The position numbers and the translations under genes were made by a program. Below, piece by piece: positions 1 through 8,207 of a stretch of 64,000 bases of DNA (the stretch's first letter is position 1; each line of letters begins with the position of its first letter). Below the pieces are notes generated by a model. The model saw only the letters and a program-made list of their open reading frames with translations, made no database searches and was not told the DNA's origin. The DNA comes from a virus. The stretch spans positions 93,284 through 157,283 of the IMG/VR virus record IMGVR_UViG_3300021961_000024; one strand, 5' to 3'.

Positions 1-2
1 AT

Positions 3-170
3 ATGTGGGCTCAAAGAGTTTACAGAGAAACTTTCAACGGACTGTCAAAACTATCGGACAGAGAGTTGCAAGACATTGGTATTTGCCGTGGAGACATTCA
101 TTGGGTTGCAATGGAAGCCTTCACTAAAAAACAAGTTGAAGAGAACCCCAATCTTCGTAATTGGGTCTAA
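3..170 (+). CDS. DUF1127-family small protein (5' end possibly outside window)
   Basis: An open frame of 55 codons from the first ATG carries the DUF1127 core: YRETFNGL, then LSDRELQDIGICRGDI, then a short tail. DUF1127 proteins are small basic proteins typical of alphaproteobacteria; members have been linked to RNA and phosphate or stress responses. The ATG lies two bases from the window edge, so the true start may be upstream. A perfect 9-bp hairpin follows 30 bases after the stop. A copy in a phage suggests acquisition from an alphaproteobacterial host. The family call rests on the signature only. Confidence 0.7.
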   Translation: MWAQRVYRETFNGLSKLSDRELQDIGICRGDIHWVAMEAFTKKQVEENPNLRNWV

Positions 171-199
171 GAGATGGGGTGGTTACCTAATAAACCCGC

Positions 200-221
200 G
201 GGGAGCTACGGTTAGCTCCCC
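200..221 (+). terminator. Intergenic stem-loop, 9-bp stem, CGGT loop
   Basis: GGGGAGCTA pairs perfectly with TAGCTCCCC around a 4-base loop between two genes. No T-run follows, so it may be a processing or 3'-stabilising hairpin rather than a full intrinsic terminator. Confidence 0.5.
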
Positions 222-254
222 ATCTACACAAACACAAACACAAAGGAGAATGTC

Positions 255-461
255 ATGAATGAGTATATGACAAATATGTGGATCGATACGATCCAGAACG
301 CTAAGAAATCCTGGGTTGATACCTGGATTAAAGATGAATCGATGAGCAAGCCTCTTAACGACTTCATCAAAGTTCAAACCGAATTCACTAAAGATGCTAT
401 GAAACATACCAACGCATTTGCGAATGCCGCTGGTGCAGCTATGGCAAAGGTGATGAAATGA
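255..461 (+). CDS. Small phage protein, weakly phasin-like
   Basis: A 68-residue protein preceded by AAAGGAG at 241-247. It is helical, with an Ala/Lys-rich C-terminus (AFANAAGAAMAKVMK). The stretch FIKVQTEFTKDAMK resembles phasin helices of polyhydroxyalkanoate granule proteins, but it is too short to assign. It overlaps the next start by four bases (ATGA), so the two are translationally coupled. Function unknown. Confidence 0.6.
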   Translation: MNEYMTNMWIDTIQNAKKSWVDTWIKDESMSKPLNDFIKVQTEFTKDAMKHTNAFANAAGAAMAKVMK

Positions 462-676
462 ACAAGAATCCATTTGAAATCCGTGCCGAGATGCTAGCTC
501 TTGCCAAAGACTATATGGACAACCAGTATCACATGAATGTTGATTTTGCTCGTAATATGTTTGAGCAGGGTAAAATTCAGTTTGACGAATATCAAGATGC
601 CATGCATATGTATTCCATGGAAGATCTTATGGCAAAGGCCAAAGAGATGTATACCTTCGTTTCTCATAGAGATTGA
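458..676 (+). CDS. Conserved small phage protein of unknown function
   Basis: A 72-residue acidic, helical protein starting MNKNPFEIRAEMLALAKDYM. Small proteins with an NPFEIR-type start are, from memory, recurrent in marine T4-like phages next to replication genes. It ends just before a G/C stem terminator. No catalytic motif is seen. Confidence 0.65.
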   Translation: MNKNPFEIRAEMLALAKDYMDNQYHMNVDFARNMFEQGKIQFDEYQDAMHMYSMEDLMAKAKEMYTFVSHRD

Positions 677-690
677 TCTTAATAAAACAA

Positions 691-721
691 AAAGGGGGGG
701 TTTACGAATCCCCCTTTATTT
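691..721 (+). terminator. Intrinsic terminator overlapping the gp43 promoter
   Basis: AAAGGGGG pairs with CCCCCTTT around a loop containing TTTACGAA, followed by ATTTTAT. The G-arm and loop are also the upstream G-run and -35 box of the next promoter, so one short element can both end the upstream transcript and start the next. Confidence 0.65.
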
Positions 722-729
722 TATATAAT
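701..729 (+). promoter_or_regulatory. Sigma70-like promoter for the DNA polymerase gene
   Basis: TTTACG at 701-706, a 17-base spacer and TATAAT at 724-729, preceded by a run of seven G. It is a member of the promoter family repeated through the window and lies just upstream of a strong AGGAGG ribosome site at 742-747. Confidence 0.75.
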
Positions 730-755
730 GACTCCATCTATAGGAGGTATTGCAT

Positions 756-3215
756 TTGTCATTTTATACATCAGTCGACGTTCTCGGTAATCGTGTAGTT
801 TACCGTGGCTATACTGACAACGGCACTCCAGTGTCACATCGATATGAATTCGAACCTACACTCTTTCTTCCATCTAAAAATGAAACCGGCTGGCGCACCC
901 TTGAAGGCTATAACGTAGAACCTATTACGTTGCCGTCTCCTAGCGCTATGCGGGATTGGATTAAAGACAAAGAAGGACTGGAAGGCTTTAAGTACTATGG
1001 CTGTGATCGTCCTGTCATGCAGTTTATTCAAGAAAAGTTTCCCGGTGAAATCCCCTTTAATCGTGGCCACATCAATGTAGTTAACATTGATATCGAGGTC
1101 TACTCAGATGATGGCTTTCCTACCCCAGAAGAAGCCCGACACCCTATTACGGCTATTACCTGCAAGTCGTCTCGTTCCTCCGTGTACCACGTTTGGGGCA
1201 CGAAAGAGTATGATGTAGAAAAATCCCCGCATAAACATCTTTTAATCCAGTATCACTACTGCAAAGACGAAGTAGAGTTGCTCTATAAGTTCCTAGTCTG
1301 GTGGAAGAAAGATTATCCCGATATTATTACCGGATGGAATATTCGATTCTTCGATATTCCGTACATCGTTAATCGTATCACCCGACTTGGCTCTGAGAAA
1401 GCAGCAGAGTCTCTTTCCCCGTGGGGATCTGTACGTCAAAAGCAGGTTCAGTTCAAGAACAAGAACATGGACTCTTATCAGTTGACTGGGATCAGCCAAA
1501 TGGACTACTATGACCTATTCCAAAAGTTTGGTTATAGCTACGGTCCACAAGAATCATATAAACTGGACCACATTGCCCATGTGGTTCTTGGTGAGAATAA
1601 ACTATCCTACGATGAATATGGTAGCCTCCGCAATCTTTATAATGAGAATCATCAGCTCTATATCGACTATAACATTAAGGACGTAGAACTAGTAGAACGT
1701 ATGGACGAGAAGATGGATCTTATCGGTCTAGCATGCACACTGGCCTATAAGGCTGGTGTAAACTTTACTGACGTATTCGGTACTACTTCCATCTGGGATT
1801 CTATTGTCTATCGGGACCTAACCCTTAAGAATATTGCTGTTCCCCCCATGAAAGATCGTGAACGACTGGCTAATATGTCGGTTGGATTCGCGGGCGGGTA
1901 CGTGAAAGAGGTTAAGCCTGCCATGTATGAATGGGTAGTTAGCTTTGACCTTAACTCTCTATACCCTAACATCATTGCTCAATGGAACATGTCGCCCGAG
2001 ACTCTTATACAAACTACCCGGGTGCCAGATAACGTATCTCGTGCGGCTAACGATTCTAAGTATGATAATTCGTTCGAAGGTACGTTTCCTCGAATTGTTA
2101 AAGCTTATTATGCTGAACGTAAAGAGGTCAAGAAAGAAATGCTCGCAGCAATGCGTAAGCAACAGAAAGACGGTACAAGTAAAGAACTGGAACGTGAGAT
2201 TGCCACGGCCCAAAACAAACAAATGGCAATTAAGATCCTTATGAACTCTTTGTTTGGTGCTATTGGTAATAAGTGGTACCGATACTTTGACCTTCGTGTT
2301 GCCGAGGGCATTACCCTTACAGGTCAGCATGTTATTAAGTGGTGTGAACGAGCTATTAACTCCGAACTGAACAAGATCTTAGGCACTGACGACGATTATG
2401 TTATTGCTATTGATACTGATTCGGTTTATGTTAACTTTGCACCATTCGTTAAAAAGTTTAACCCGGTTGATCCGGTTAAGTTCCTAGATGAAGCATGCGA
2501 GAATCATTTTAACCCCATGTTCGAACGGTCTATGAAAGATCTGTTTGATGATATGAATTGCTTCGAAAACCGTATGGTTATGGAACGTGAGGTTATTGCT
2601 GACCGTGGCATCTGGCAAGCTAAGAAGCGATATATCCTTAACGTACACAACTCTGAAGGTGTTCAATACGAAAAGCCTAAGCTTAAGATCATGGGTATTG
2701 AAGCTATCAAGTCTTCCACGCCCGAGGTCGCGCGCGGATGGATGCGCGAACTGTTCCCTGTTCTTATGTCAGGCACCGAAGCCGAAACCCAGGCATATAT
2801 TCGTAAATGTAAGGAAAAGTTCCGTAAGCTACGCCCAGATCAGGTTGCTGCACCACGTGGTGTTACCGACATCGATAAATGGGTAACATCTGATGGATAT
2901 AAAAAAGGTTGTCCAATTCACGTTCGCGGGTCAATCCTCTATAACAAAGCATTGGCGGAAAAACGACTAGATAAGAAATATGAACTTATTCAAAACGGAA
3001 ATAAGATGAAGTATACATACTTACGTCTACCGAATCCTCTAAAAGAGAATGTTATCTCGTTTATGGATTACCTACCTCCCGAACTCGGTCTGGATAAATA
3101 TATAGACTACGATCTACAGTTCGACAAAGCATTCTTGGATCCGGTCCAATCTATCTTAGATTCTATTGGTTGGAAAAGTGAACCCAAAGCAACATTAGAG
3201 GATTTCTTTGGATAA
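756..3215 (+). CDS. 43: B-family DNA polymerase (T4 gp43-like)
   Basis: Replicative polymerase with 3'-5' exonuclease. The start is taken as TTG at 756 because AGGAGG (742-747) then has 8-base spacing; a TTG at 750 is too close. Visible motifs: exonuclease NIDIEVYS near residue 110 and YNIKDVELVERM near 310; polymerase motif A DLNSLYPNI near 400, motif B KILMNSLFGAIGN near 495, motif C IDTDSVYVNF near 553. The C-terminus ends ATLEDFFG, like the clamp-binding tail of T4 gp43. About 819 residues, slightly shorter than T4 (898). It starts the replication segment, followed by MazG-like and primase-like genes. Confidence 0.97.
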   Translation: MSFYTSVDVLGNRVVYRGYTDNGTPVSHRYEFEPTLFLPSKNETGWRTLEGYNVEPITLPSPSAMRDWIKDKEGLEGFKYYGCDRPVMQFIQEKFPGEIPFNRGHINVVNIDIEVYSDDGFPTPEEARHPITAITCKSSRSSVYHVWGTKEYDVEKSPHKHLLIQYHYCKDEVELLYKFLVWWKKDYPDIITGWNIRFFDIPYIVNRITRLGSEKAAESLSPWGSVRQKQVQFKNKNMDSYQLTGISQMDYYDLFQKFGYSYGPQESYKLDHIAHVVLGENKLSYDEYGSLRNLYNENHQLYIDYNIKDVELVERMDEKMDLIGLACTLAYKAGVNFTDVFGTTSIWDSIVYRDLTLKNIAVPPMKDRERLANMSVGFAGGYVKEVKPAMYEWVVSFDLNSLYPNIIAQWNMSPETLIQTTRVPDNVSRAANDSKYDNSFEGTFPRIVKAYYAERKEVKKEMLAAMRKQQKDGTSKELEREIATAQNKQMAIKILMNSLFGAIGNKWYRYFDLRVAEGITLTGQHVIKWCERAINSELNKILGTDDDYVIAIDTDSVYVNFAPFVKKFNPVDPVKFLDEACENHFNPMFERSMKDLFDDMNCFENRMVMEREVIADRGIWQAKKRYILNVHNSEGVQYEKPKLKIMGIEAIKSSTPEVARGWMRELFPVLMSGTEAETQAYIRKCKEKFRKLRPDQVAAPRGVTDIDKWVTSDGYKKGCPIHVRGSILYNKALAEKRLDKKYELIQNGNKMKYTYLRLPNPLKENVISFMDYLPPELGLDKYIDYDLQFDKAFLDPVQSILDSIGWKSEPKATLEDFFG

Positions 3216-3253
3216 AAATGTGTGGTATAATATGAATATTGATGGAGAATATA

Positions 3254-3664
3254 ATGTCTAATTGGCCCGATGATATTGCTGCTATGCACCATAAGTTTGG
3301 TGTAAGGCAGTGGTTTGAAGAGAATAAACACGATAAGGATCTTATGGCAAAGTATCTTGCCTTTAGGTTGTCTATGTGTAAAGAAGAGTTGGATGAAACC
3401 CTTACTGCCGTAGACAATAAAGATCCTGAAGAGATTGTCGATGGTCTAATCGACCTTTGTGTATTTGCTATCGGTACACTAGACGTATTTGGGGTAGATG
3501 CAAATCAAGCATGGAATAAAGTCTATAGGGCAAATATGACAAAAGAACCGGGTGTTAAACCGGGCCGTCCTAATCCATTCGGTCTTCCAGATCTACTTAA
3601 ACCAGAAGGTTGGAAAGCTCCTAGCCACGAGGATAACCATGGCAATCTCCCTGACGTCTTTTAA
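3254..3664 (+). CDS. MazG-like NTP pyrophosphohydrolase
   Basis: An all-alpha NTP-PPase-type protein of 136 residues. The core shows CKEELDET followed by DPEEIVDGLIDLCVFAIGTL and ANMTK, the EExxE...ExxD pattern of the MazG/PRA-PH fold that binds Mg and hydrolyses nucleoside triphosphates to monophosphates. The start at 3254 is chosen for GGAG at 3244-3247. Phage MazG proteins are thought to adjust nucleotide or ppGpp pools during infection. It has a C-terminal Pro/Gly-rich tail and overlaps the next gene. Confidence 0.75.
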   Translation: MSNWPDDIAAMHHKFGVRQWFEENKHDKDLMAKYLAFRLSMCKEELDETLTAVDNKDPEEIVDGLIDLCVFAIGTLDVFGVDANQAWNKVYRANMTKEPGVKPGRPNPFGLPDLLKPEGWKAPSHEDNHGNLPDVF

Positions 3665-4565
3665 GAGTCAATATGACAATGTACCAAAGCAGATGGACTT
3701 CTCGGATTGGGCGCACTTCGAGAGGTTCTTATTCGCATTATCTAATCGACCTTTAGGAGGTAAAAAAGATGCTGAACTTATTTCCCCGGCTGTCTATGTT
3801 CCTAATACAACTAGAGCCAACAAAAACGTACTTACTTGGGCAGGTTGGGCTGCTGTTGATGTTGACGACATTGAGATTCATGGGGACGTAAAAGATGTTG
3901 TTGATAATATGTGCGGTTCTTATTCCTATATTTGCTATAGTACAGCCAGCAGTAAAATTGATAAACCAAAGTTTCGAATTGTCTTCAGACTCTCGCGATA
4001 TATTGAGTCCGGACAGATTAAACACTTCTGGTGGGCACTCAACAATTACCTTGACAGTGCCGGAGATCGTCAAACTAAGGACCTTAGTCGAATGTACTAC
4101 GTACCTGCGACGTACGATAGCGCTTTCAATTTTATTTTCTCTGGTGGCAGCGATACCCTTGACGTTGATGCTCTTCTTTCTAGATTCCCGTATGTAGAAA
4201 AACAGCATAGCAATAACTTTATGGATAGACTACCTGAAGCTATTCAGCGGTCTGTAATCGAACATCGTAGATCGAAAATGGAAAACACCAACTATGTTTG
4301 GTCTGGTTATAATGACTGTCCATTCTGGCCACGTAAACTTGCAGACGAATACAGAGCAATTACTGAAACTGGTTGGTATCATAAGATGTACCAGATTATG
4401 GTAGCTACGGCTGCTAAAGCAATTACTAAGGAATACCCAATTACTGCATCTCAGATCGCGAATCTATGCCAAGAGTTTGATCGTGAGAATGGTAATTGGT
4501 ATGAAAATCGTCCGCTAGAGGTTGAGGCGGATCGCGCACTTGAATATGCTTACAAAAACGTATAG
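3639..4565 (+). CDS. Archaeo-eukaryotic primase (AEP/PrimPol)-like protein, possibly degenerate
   Basis: A 308-residue protein from ATG 3639 (GAGGA just upstream), overlapping the MazG-like gene by 26 bases. It has the layout of an AEP primase domain: a DVDD acidic motif near 74-77, STASSKIDKPKFR near 101-113 in the place of the usual SxH...RFR motif, and DLSRMYYVP near 148-156. The usual histidine of motif II is replaced, so activity is uncertain. The C-terminal third is helical. It sits next to the polymerase, which fits a primase-type role; no gp61-type primase is seen in the window. Confidence 0.5.
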   Translation: MAISLTSFKSQYDNVPKQMDFSDWAHFERFLFALSNRPLGGKKDAELISPAVYVPNTTRANKNVLTWAGWAAVDVDDIEIHGDVKDVVDNMCGSYSYICYSTASSKIDKPKFRIVFRLSRYIESGQIKHFWWALNNYLDSAGDRQTKDLSRMYYVPATYDSAFNFIFSGGSDTLDVDALLSRFPYVEKQHSNNFMDRLPEAIQRSVIEHRRSKMENTNYVWSGYNDCPFWPRKLADEYRAITETGWYHKMYQIMVATAAKAITKEYPITASQIANLCQEFDRENGNWYENRPLEVEADRALEYAYKNV

Positions 4566-4576
4566 GAGTATATAAT

Positions 4577-4744
4577 ATGTACACACTTGAACTAAAAGAT
4601 GATGGCAATGGGGAATTGCTTATTGAATTTCCTGATGAACTGATGACCTCTATGGGTTGGGAAATTGGCACTGTATTAGTCTGGGAAGAACAAGACGATG
4701 GTGCTTGGACAGTAAGAAAGGCGGATGAGGATGAAGTCGTCTAA
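4577..4744 (+). CDS. AbrB/SpoVT-like small DNA-binding protein
   Basis: 55 codons from ATG 4577, with AGGAG at 4564-4568. The sequence ELLIEFPDELMTSMGWEIGT resembles the swapped-hairpin AbrB/MazE fold (typically ..I.IP.el...lgl..Gd..). Such proteins are transcription factors or antitoxins. No toxin gene is adjacent. It overlaps the next start. Confidence 0.55.
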   Translation: MYTLELKDDGNGELLIEFPDELMTSMGWEIGTVLVWEEQDDGAWTVRKADEDEVV

Positions 4745-4961
4745 AAATAAACCTGGACTATTAAAAAGAATTTTTAGTGATCATTATACCGTTACTCTCT
4801 ATACACAAGAGGATGACGGTACGACTGGTGTTATGTCCTACGAGTTAAAGGAATTAAAAAAAATTACTTCAACCTATTTCAAGGGTGTTACGCTTGAAGG
4901 TGCAAAAGTAGAATTTAGAACTCATAAACCCTTTGATTATAGAGTGGTGAAACATTATTAA
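4731..4961 (+). CDS. Hypothetical small protein
   Basis: 76 residues starting MKSSKNKPGLLKRIF, with a basic N-terminus and beta-rich remainder (HYTVTLYTQEDDG...). AGGCGG at 4718-4723 suits the ATG at 4731 better than the one at 4725. It overlaps kdsA by one base. Not recognised. Confidence 0.6.
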   Translation: MKSSKNKPGLLKRIFSDHYTVTLYTQEDDGTTGVMSYELKELKKITSTYFKGVTLEGAKVEFRTHKPFDYRVVKHY

Positions 4962-5776
4962 TGCGTATTATTGCCGGTCCCTGTCAGCACGAATCATTAG
5001 AACAATCTTTAGAGATCGCAAAAGCTTGCAAATGGGATTGCGAACAGTTTGGATTTGAATATGTTTTTAAAGCCAGCTATGACAAAGCTAATCGCACCTC
5101 TATGAATGGAAAACGGGGTAAAGGTTTACCCCAAACAATGTTTGATTTCAGGGAGATGAAAAAGAACATTCCGGATCTTAAGATTCTTACAGATGTGCAT
5201 AGTGTCGAAGATGTTATGTTCATTCGAAATCATTTTAGAGATAGTGTTGATGTTATTCAGATCCCAGCCTTTCTATGCCGGCAAACTGATTTAATTCGTG
5301 CAGCTGTAGAAAGCAATAAGATCGTTAATATTAAAAAGGGACAGTTCCTAGCACCATGGGATGTTGCAGGCATTTTGTCAAAAACTGAAGGCGCAAAAGA
5401 AATTTGGATTACTGAAAGGGGTACTAGTTTTGGATATAATAATTTGGTGGTTGATTTCACCGGCCTTGACTATATGCTTAATAACTTTGATTGTCCTATT
5501 GTTTTGGACGCCACGCACTCCGTTCAAAAACCAGGTGGGCAAGGCAGTTCTAGTGGCGGCAATCGAGATTATGTTCCTGGGCTATGTCGTGCAGGCTCTG
5601 CTTTGGGTATTAAAAACTTCTTTTTAGAAGTACATCCTGATCCTGAAAATGCTCCATCCGACGGACCTAATATGGTTAAACTTATGGATTTTCAAAAGGT
5701 GATTGATGGTATCGATAGATGCCATTATACACCAAAAGAAACAGCACCTATTGATAGAAATTATAGGAATTGGTAA
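4961..5776 (+). CDS. kdsA: 3-deoxy-D-manno-octulosonate 8-phosphate synthase (KdsA)
   Basis: Condenses phosphoenolpyruvate and arabinose 5-phosphate into Kdo-8-P, the committed step to Kdo of LPS and some capsules. 271 residues, full length. Motifs: AGPCQHES at 5-12, FKASYDKANRTS at 36-47, LTDVH, IPAFLCRQTDL, KKGQF, ERGTSFGYNNLVVDF, DATHSVQ. Cys8, His186, Glu223 and Asp234 match the metal ligands of the metal-dependent (Aquifex-type) enzyme; E. coli has Asn at the Cys position. The next gene, kdsB, starts directly after the stop. No kdsC, kdsD or Kdo transferase is seen. Confidence 0.96.
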   Translation: MRIIAGPCQHESLEQSLEIAKACKWDCEQFGFEYVFKASYDKANRTSMNGKRGKGLPQTMFDFREMKKNIPDLKILTDVHSVEDVMFIRNHFRDSVDVIQIPAFLCRQTDLIRAAVESNKIVNIKKGQFLAPWDVAGILSKTEGAKEIWITERGTSFGYNNLVVDFTGLDYMLNNFDCPIVLDATHSVQKPGGQGSSSGGNRDYVPGLCRAGSALGIKNFFLEVHPDPENAPSDGPNMVKLMDFQKVIDGIDRCHYTPKETAPIDRNYRNW

Positions 5777-6469
5777 ATGGCGACCGCTATCCTCATTCCG
5801 GCTAGATACGGATCAACTCGATTTCCAGGTAAACCTCTAACTATGCTTGGTGATCACCATATGATCGTCAGAGTATATAATGCATGTAAAGAGGCCGGTC
5901 TTGATACCTATGTGTTGACTGACCATCCTTTAATTATAGATTTATTCCCAGATAATAAATTAATTGTAGATACAGATCCATATGAAAATGGGACTGAGCG
6001 GTGTGCCGGCGCTGTTAATAAATCTGCATTATTATCTCATTATGATCGATTTATTAACGTACAAGGTGATATGCCGGATGTTACTTTAGAGATGATCCAA
6101 AAAACCGAAAAGATGTTAAATTATTATAAAGTCTCTACGGTTTGTGCATTGATGCCGGAAGAAGAACAAAATAATCCTAATTCGGTTAAACTGGTTAGAG
6201 CTGGGGATAAATGTTTGTGGTTCGGCAGAGGAATGACTGGATACGGAGATTGGCATTTGGGGGTTTACGGATACCACAAAGATGTGTTACAATTGTATCC
6301 GTACATGACTGGTACAAAAGAAGAACGCGTCGAAAAATTAGAACAACTACGTTGGCTAAAAAATGGACATGATATTGGTGTCTTACCAGTAACCTTTAAT
6401 GGTATTGAGATTAATACACCAGAGGATGCGAGGAAGTGGAATGAAAAGAACAATGGTAGATCCACCTAG
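5777..6469 (+). CDS. kdsB: CMP-Kdo synthetase (3-deoxy-manno-octulosonate cytidylyltransferase, KdsB)
   Basis: Activates Kdo with CTP to CMP-Kdo. 230 residues; the nucleotide-binding PARYGSTRFPGKPL motif is at 8-21, followed by GTERCA and NVQGDMP near 95-101 where family members carry NVQGDEP. The usual RSPIP segment is changed to WFGRGM..YGDWHLGVYGY, so the sugar site may be altered. It starts immediately after the kdsA stop; the two clearly form one unit. Confidence 0.92.
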   Translation: MATAILIPARYGSTRFPGKPLTMLGDHHMIVRVYNACKEAGLDTYVLTDHPLIIDLFPDNKLIVDTDPYENGTERCAGAVNKSALLSHYDRFINVQGDMPDVTLEMIQKTEKMLNYYKVSTVCALMPEEEQNNPNSVKLVRAGDKCLWFGRGMTGYGDWHLGVYGYHKDVLQLYPYMTGTKEERVEKLEQLRWLKNGHDIGVLPVTFNGIEINTPEDARKWNEKNNGRST

Positions 6470-6623
6470 TGGATGGAAGTATGGATTTCCTAAACCGTTG
6501 CCTGCAGATTATCCAGAGGGGGAAAGTATTATCCCTTGGCTGTTGAGCGAAGGCTATCCACAATTCGAGATTGATAAAATGCCTAAACACTTCTACTGTC
6601 GTTATTGGGAGGTAGATGAATGA
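6441..6623 (+). CDS. Conserved phage protein of unknown function
   Basis: 60 residues beginning MKRTMVDPPSGWKYGFPKPL. The DPPSGWKYGFPK segment recurs, from memory, in small proteins of marine T4-like phages. AGGAAG at 6431-6436 supports this start inside the end of kdsB. Acidic C-terminus. Overlaps the next ATG. Confidence 0.7.
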   Translation: MKRTMVDPPSGWKYGFPKPLPADYPEGESIIPWLLSEGYPQFEIDKMPKHFYCRYWEVDE

Positions 6624-6784
6624 GATTTAGTAGATGGAATGAACACGGGATTAAGATTGAGGTAGAAGTCCATGATGATAGCACACTTGATGAAGTGCTT
6701 GAACAGTTTCAGAACTTCCTTCGTGCTTGTGGATATATGATTGAATATAACAAAGTTCTTGATATAGTGGATATGGATGAATGA
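6620..6784 (+). CDS. Hypothetical small acidic protein
   Basis: 54 residues (MRFSRWNEHGIKIEVEVHDD...), GGGAGG just upstream at 6608-6612. The pattern, a beta strand then a helix (LDEVLEQFQNFLRACGY), resembles small phage proteins of unknown role. Overlaps by 4 bases at both ends. Confidence 0.65.
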   Translation: MRFSRWNEHGIKIEVEVHDDSTLDEVLEQFQNFLRACGYMIEYNKVLDIVDMDE

Positions 6785-7020
6785 AAGTAATTGATTTATT
6801 GGCAAAAGCACTTGAGCACGAAGCGGTTTGGGATCTTATGGATGCTATGGTTGTACACCGTTTGAAAGAGTCTCGCGACATGTATACAATGGAACGTGAA
6901 CGACTTGATAATATTAAAGCTAATCGTGAGCTTTTGCTACACGAAGAAGAAGACTGGGAATGCCTGGTCCAAGATATTCATGCATTGAACAGGGTGATTG
7001 ATATCTATGGCGAACAATGA
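6781..7020 (+). CDS. Hypothetical helical protein
   Basis: 79 residues, strongly helical and charged, with a Lys/Arg/Glu-rich middle (ESRDMYTMERERLDNIKANR). Starts in the ATGA overlap with the previous stop. No recognised domain. Confidence 0.65.
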   Translation: MKVIDLLAKALEHEAVWDLMDAMVVHRLKESRDMYTMERERLDNIKANRELLLHEEEDWECLVQDIHALNRVIDIYGEQ

Positions 7021-7333
7021 TTATATTGTAGTAACAACTATTTCAACACATCGTATGCGTTATGTAATGCACAAAGATGATTTGAGTAAGTTGAATACAG
7101 ATGTTACCCCAACCGAAAAAGATCTAGTTGATTGGGCACTAGATACAGTAACTATGCAAGAGTGTGAAGAGTTTTCACAGGAATGGCTTGGTGAACAGAT
7201 CGTAGATCACTACGAATGCACTGAAGATGAAATGCTGACATTCTTTGATCGTGACAACGACTATTTAAAGGGTTGGGATCGTGATTATAAGATCGAGCAT
7301 GTTCGCAAATGTTTGAAAGGTGATGGGAAATGA
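7007..7333 (+). CDS. Hypothetical protein
   Basis: 108 residues from ATG 7007 (MANNDYIVVTTISTHRMRYVM). Acidic; overlaps the previous gene by 14 bases and the next by four. The N-terminal strand-rich segment resembles small phage proteins handling 'THRMRY' motifs, but no function can be given. Confidence 0.6.
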   Translation: MANNDYIVVTTISTHRMRYVMHKDDLSKLNTDVTPTEKDLVDWALDTVTMQECEEFSQEWLGEQIVDHYECTEDEMLTFFDRDNDYLKGWDRDYKIEHVRKCLKGDGK

Positions 7334-7671
7334 TCGCAGGAAAAGTGTGGGGTACGACTGAACTAATTGAAGCTAATGGTGTGCTCGAGTTTCATCGAAT
7401 TGAGATGGAAGCTGGTGGTGTGTGTTCTAAACACCTTCATGAGTATAAGTGGAATGGCTTCTATGTAGAATCAGGTCGTATGCTTATTCGTGTATGGCAA
7501 AAAGATTATGATCTGGTGGATGAGACTGTACTAGGCCCTGGTGACTATACAAAAGTCAAGCCTGGTGTCTATCACCAGTTTGAGTGTATTGAAGATGGTG
7601 TAGCATTTGAACTTTATTGGGCCGAGTTTAACCATAACGATATTAAAAGAGAAACTGTAGGACATAAATAA
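7330..7671 (+). CDS. Cupin-domain protein
   Basis: 113 residues forming a single cupin barrel: CSKHLHEYKWNGFYVESGRM carries the HxH...E...G metal-site motif (motif 1), and GDYTKVKPGVYHQF gives motif 2 with its histidine. Likely a metal-binding sugar-phosphate isomerase/epimerase-type or sensor protein. It lies between kdsAB and phosphomannomutase, so a sugar-phosphate role is plausible. Confidence 0.8.
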   Translation: MIAGKVWGTTELIEANGVLEFHRIEMEAGGVCSKHLHEYKWNGFYVESGRMLIRVWQKDYDLVDETVLGPGDYTKVKPGVYHQFECIEDGVAFELYWAEFNHNDIKRETVGHK

Positions 7672-7847
7672 TGTGGATGTTGCTTTGGATTCAGTTAATT
7701 CAAGGGACTGTTATCGTAACAGATTTAGGTGAATATGAAACATTTGAAGAATGTTTATACGATATGCACGAGGCTGAAATTGCAATCAATAAAACCTGGG
7801 AAGGTATGGTCTGCGTTCAAGACGTAGAAGACTATAAAGGAACTTAA
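7671..7847 (+). CDS. Small hypothetical protein with hydrophobic N-terminus
   Basis: 58 residues from the ATG that overlaps the cupin stop. Residues 1-15 (MWMLLWIQLIQGTVI) are hydrophobic and could be a membrane anchor or signal; the rest is acidic with two cysteines. Not recognised. It ends one base before the hesB-like ATG. Confidence 0.6.
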   Translation: MWMLLWIQLIQGTVIVTDLGEYETFEECLYDMHEAEIAINKTWEGMVCVQDVEDYKGT

Positions 7848-8207
7848 ATGTCTCTAGTATTTTTAACCCCATCCGCTAATAGCCAAATCGGCAAGCTTTG
7901 TCAAGAAAATAACTGTCATGCGATTAGTTTGAATATCAAGGGCGGAGGATGTGCCGGGTTCGAATATGAATGGGGTACAATGACCGAATCTGAAATAGAA
8001 AAGAACGATATTCTGATCCCCTGTGAAAATGGTAATTTTGTAGTAGGATCAACAAGTTTAATGTTTCTACTTGGTTCCACTATTGATTATACAAAATCCA
8101 TTATTGGATCAACATTTGAGATTTCAAATCCGAATGCGCAATCTTCTTGTGGCTGCGGCGTGAGTGTTAATTTTGATATGGATAAAGTAGCAGAGAATGC
8201 AGCTTGA
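7848..8207 (+). CDS. A-type iron-sulfur carrier (HesB/IscA-like)
   Basis: 119 residues with the three conserved cysteines of A-type carriers: one in GGGCAGF near 35 and two in SSCGCGVSVNF near 102-104. These proteins bind and deliver Fe-S clusters. Marine T4-like phages are known to carry such genes. A NifU-like scaffold at 52039 is a second Fe-S gene. The stop overlaps the next start. Confidence 0.9.
   Translation: MSLVFLTPSANSQIGKLCQENNCHAISLNIKGGGCAGFEYEWGTMTESEIEKNDILIPCENGNFVVGSTSLMFLLGSTIDYTKSIIGSTFEISNPNAQSSCGCGVSVNFDMDKVAENAA

Noticed and set aside
255-461. Calling the 68-residue protein a phasin
   Set aside because: Only a short amphipathic stretch is similar; length and context give no support.
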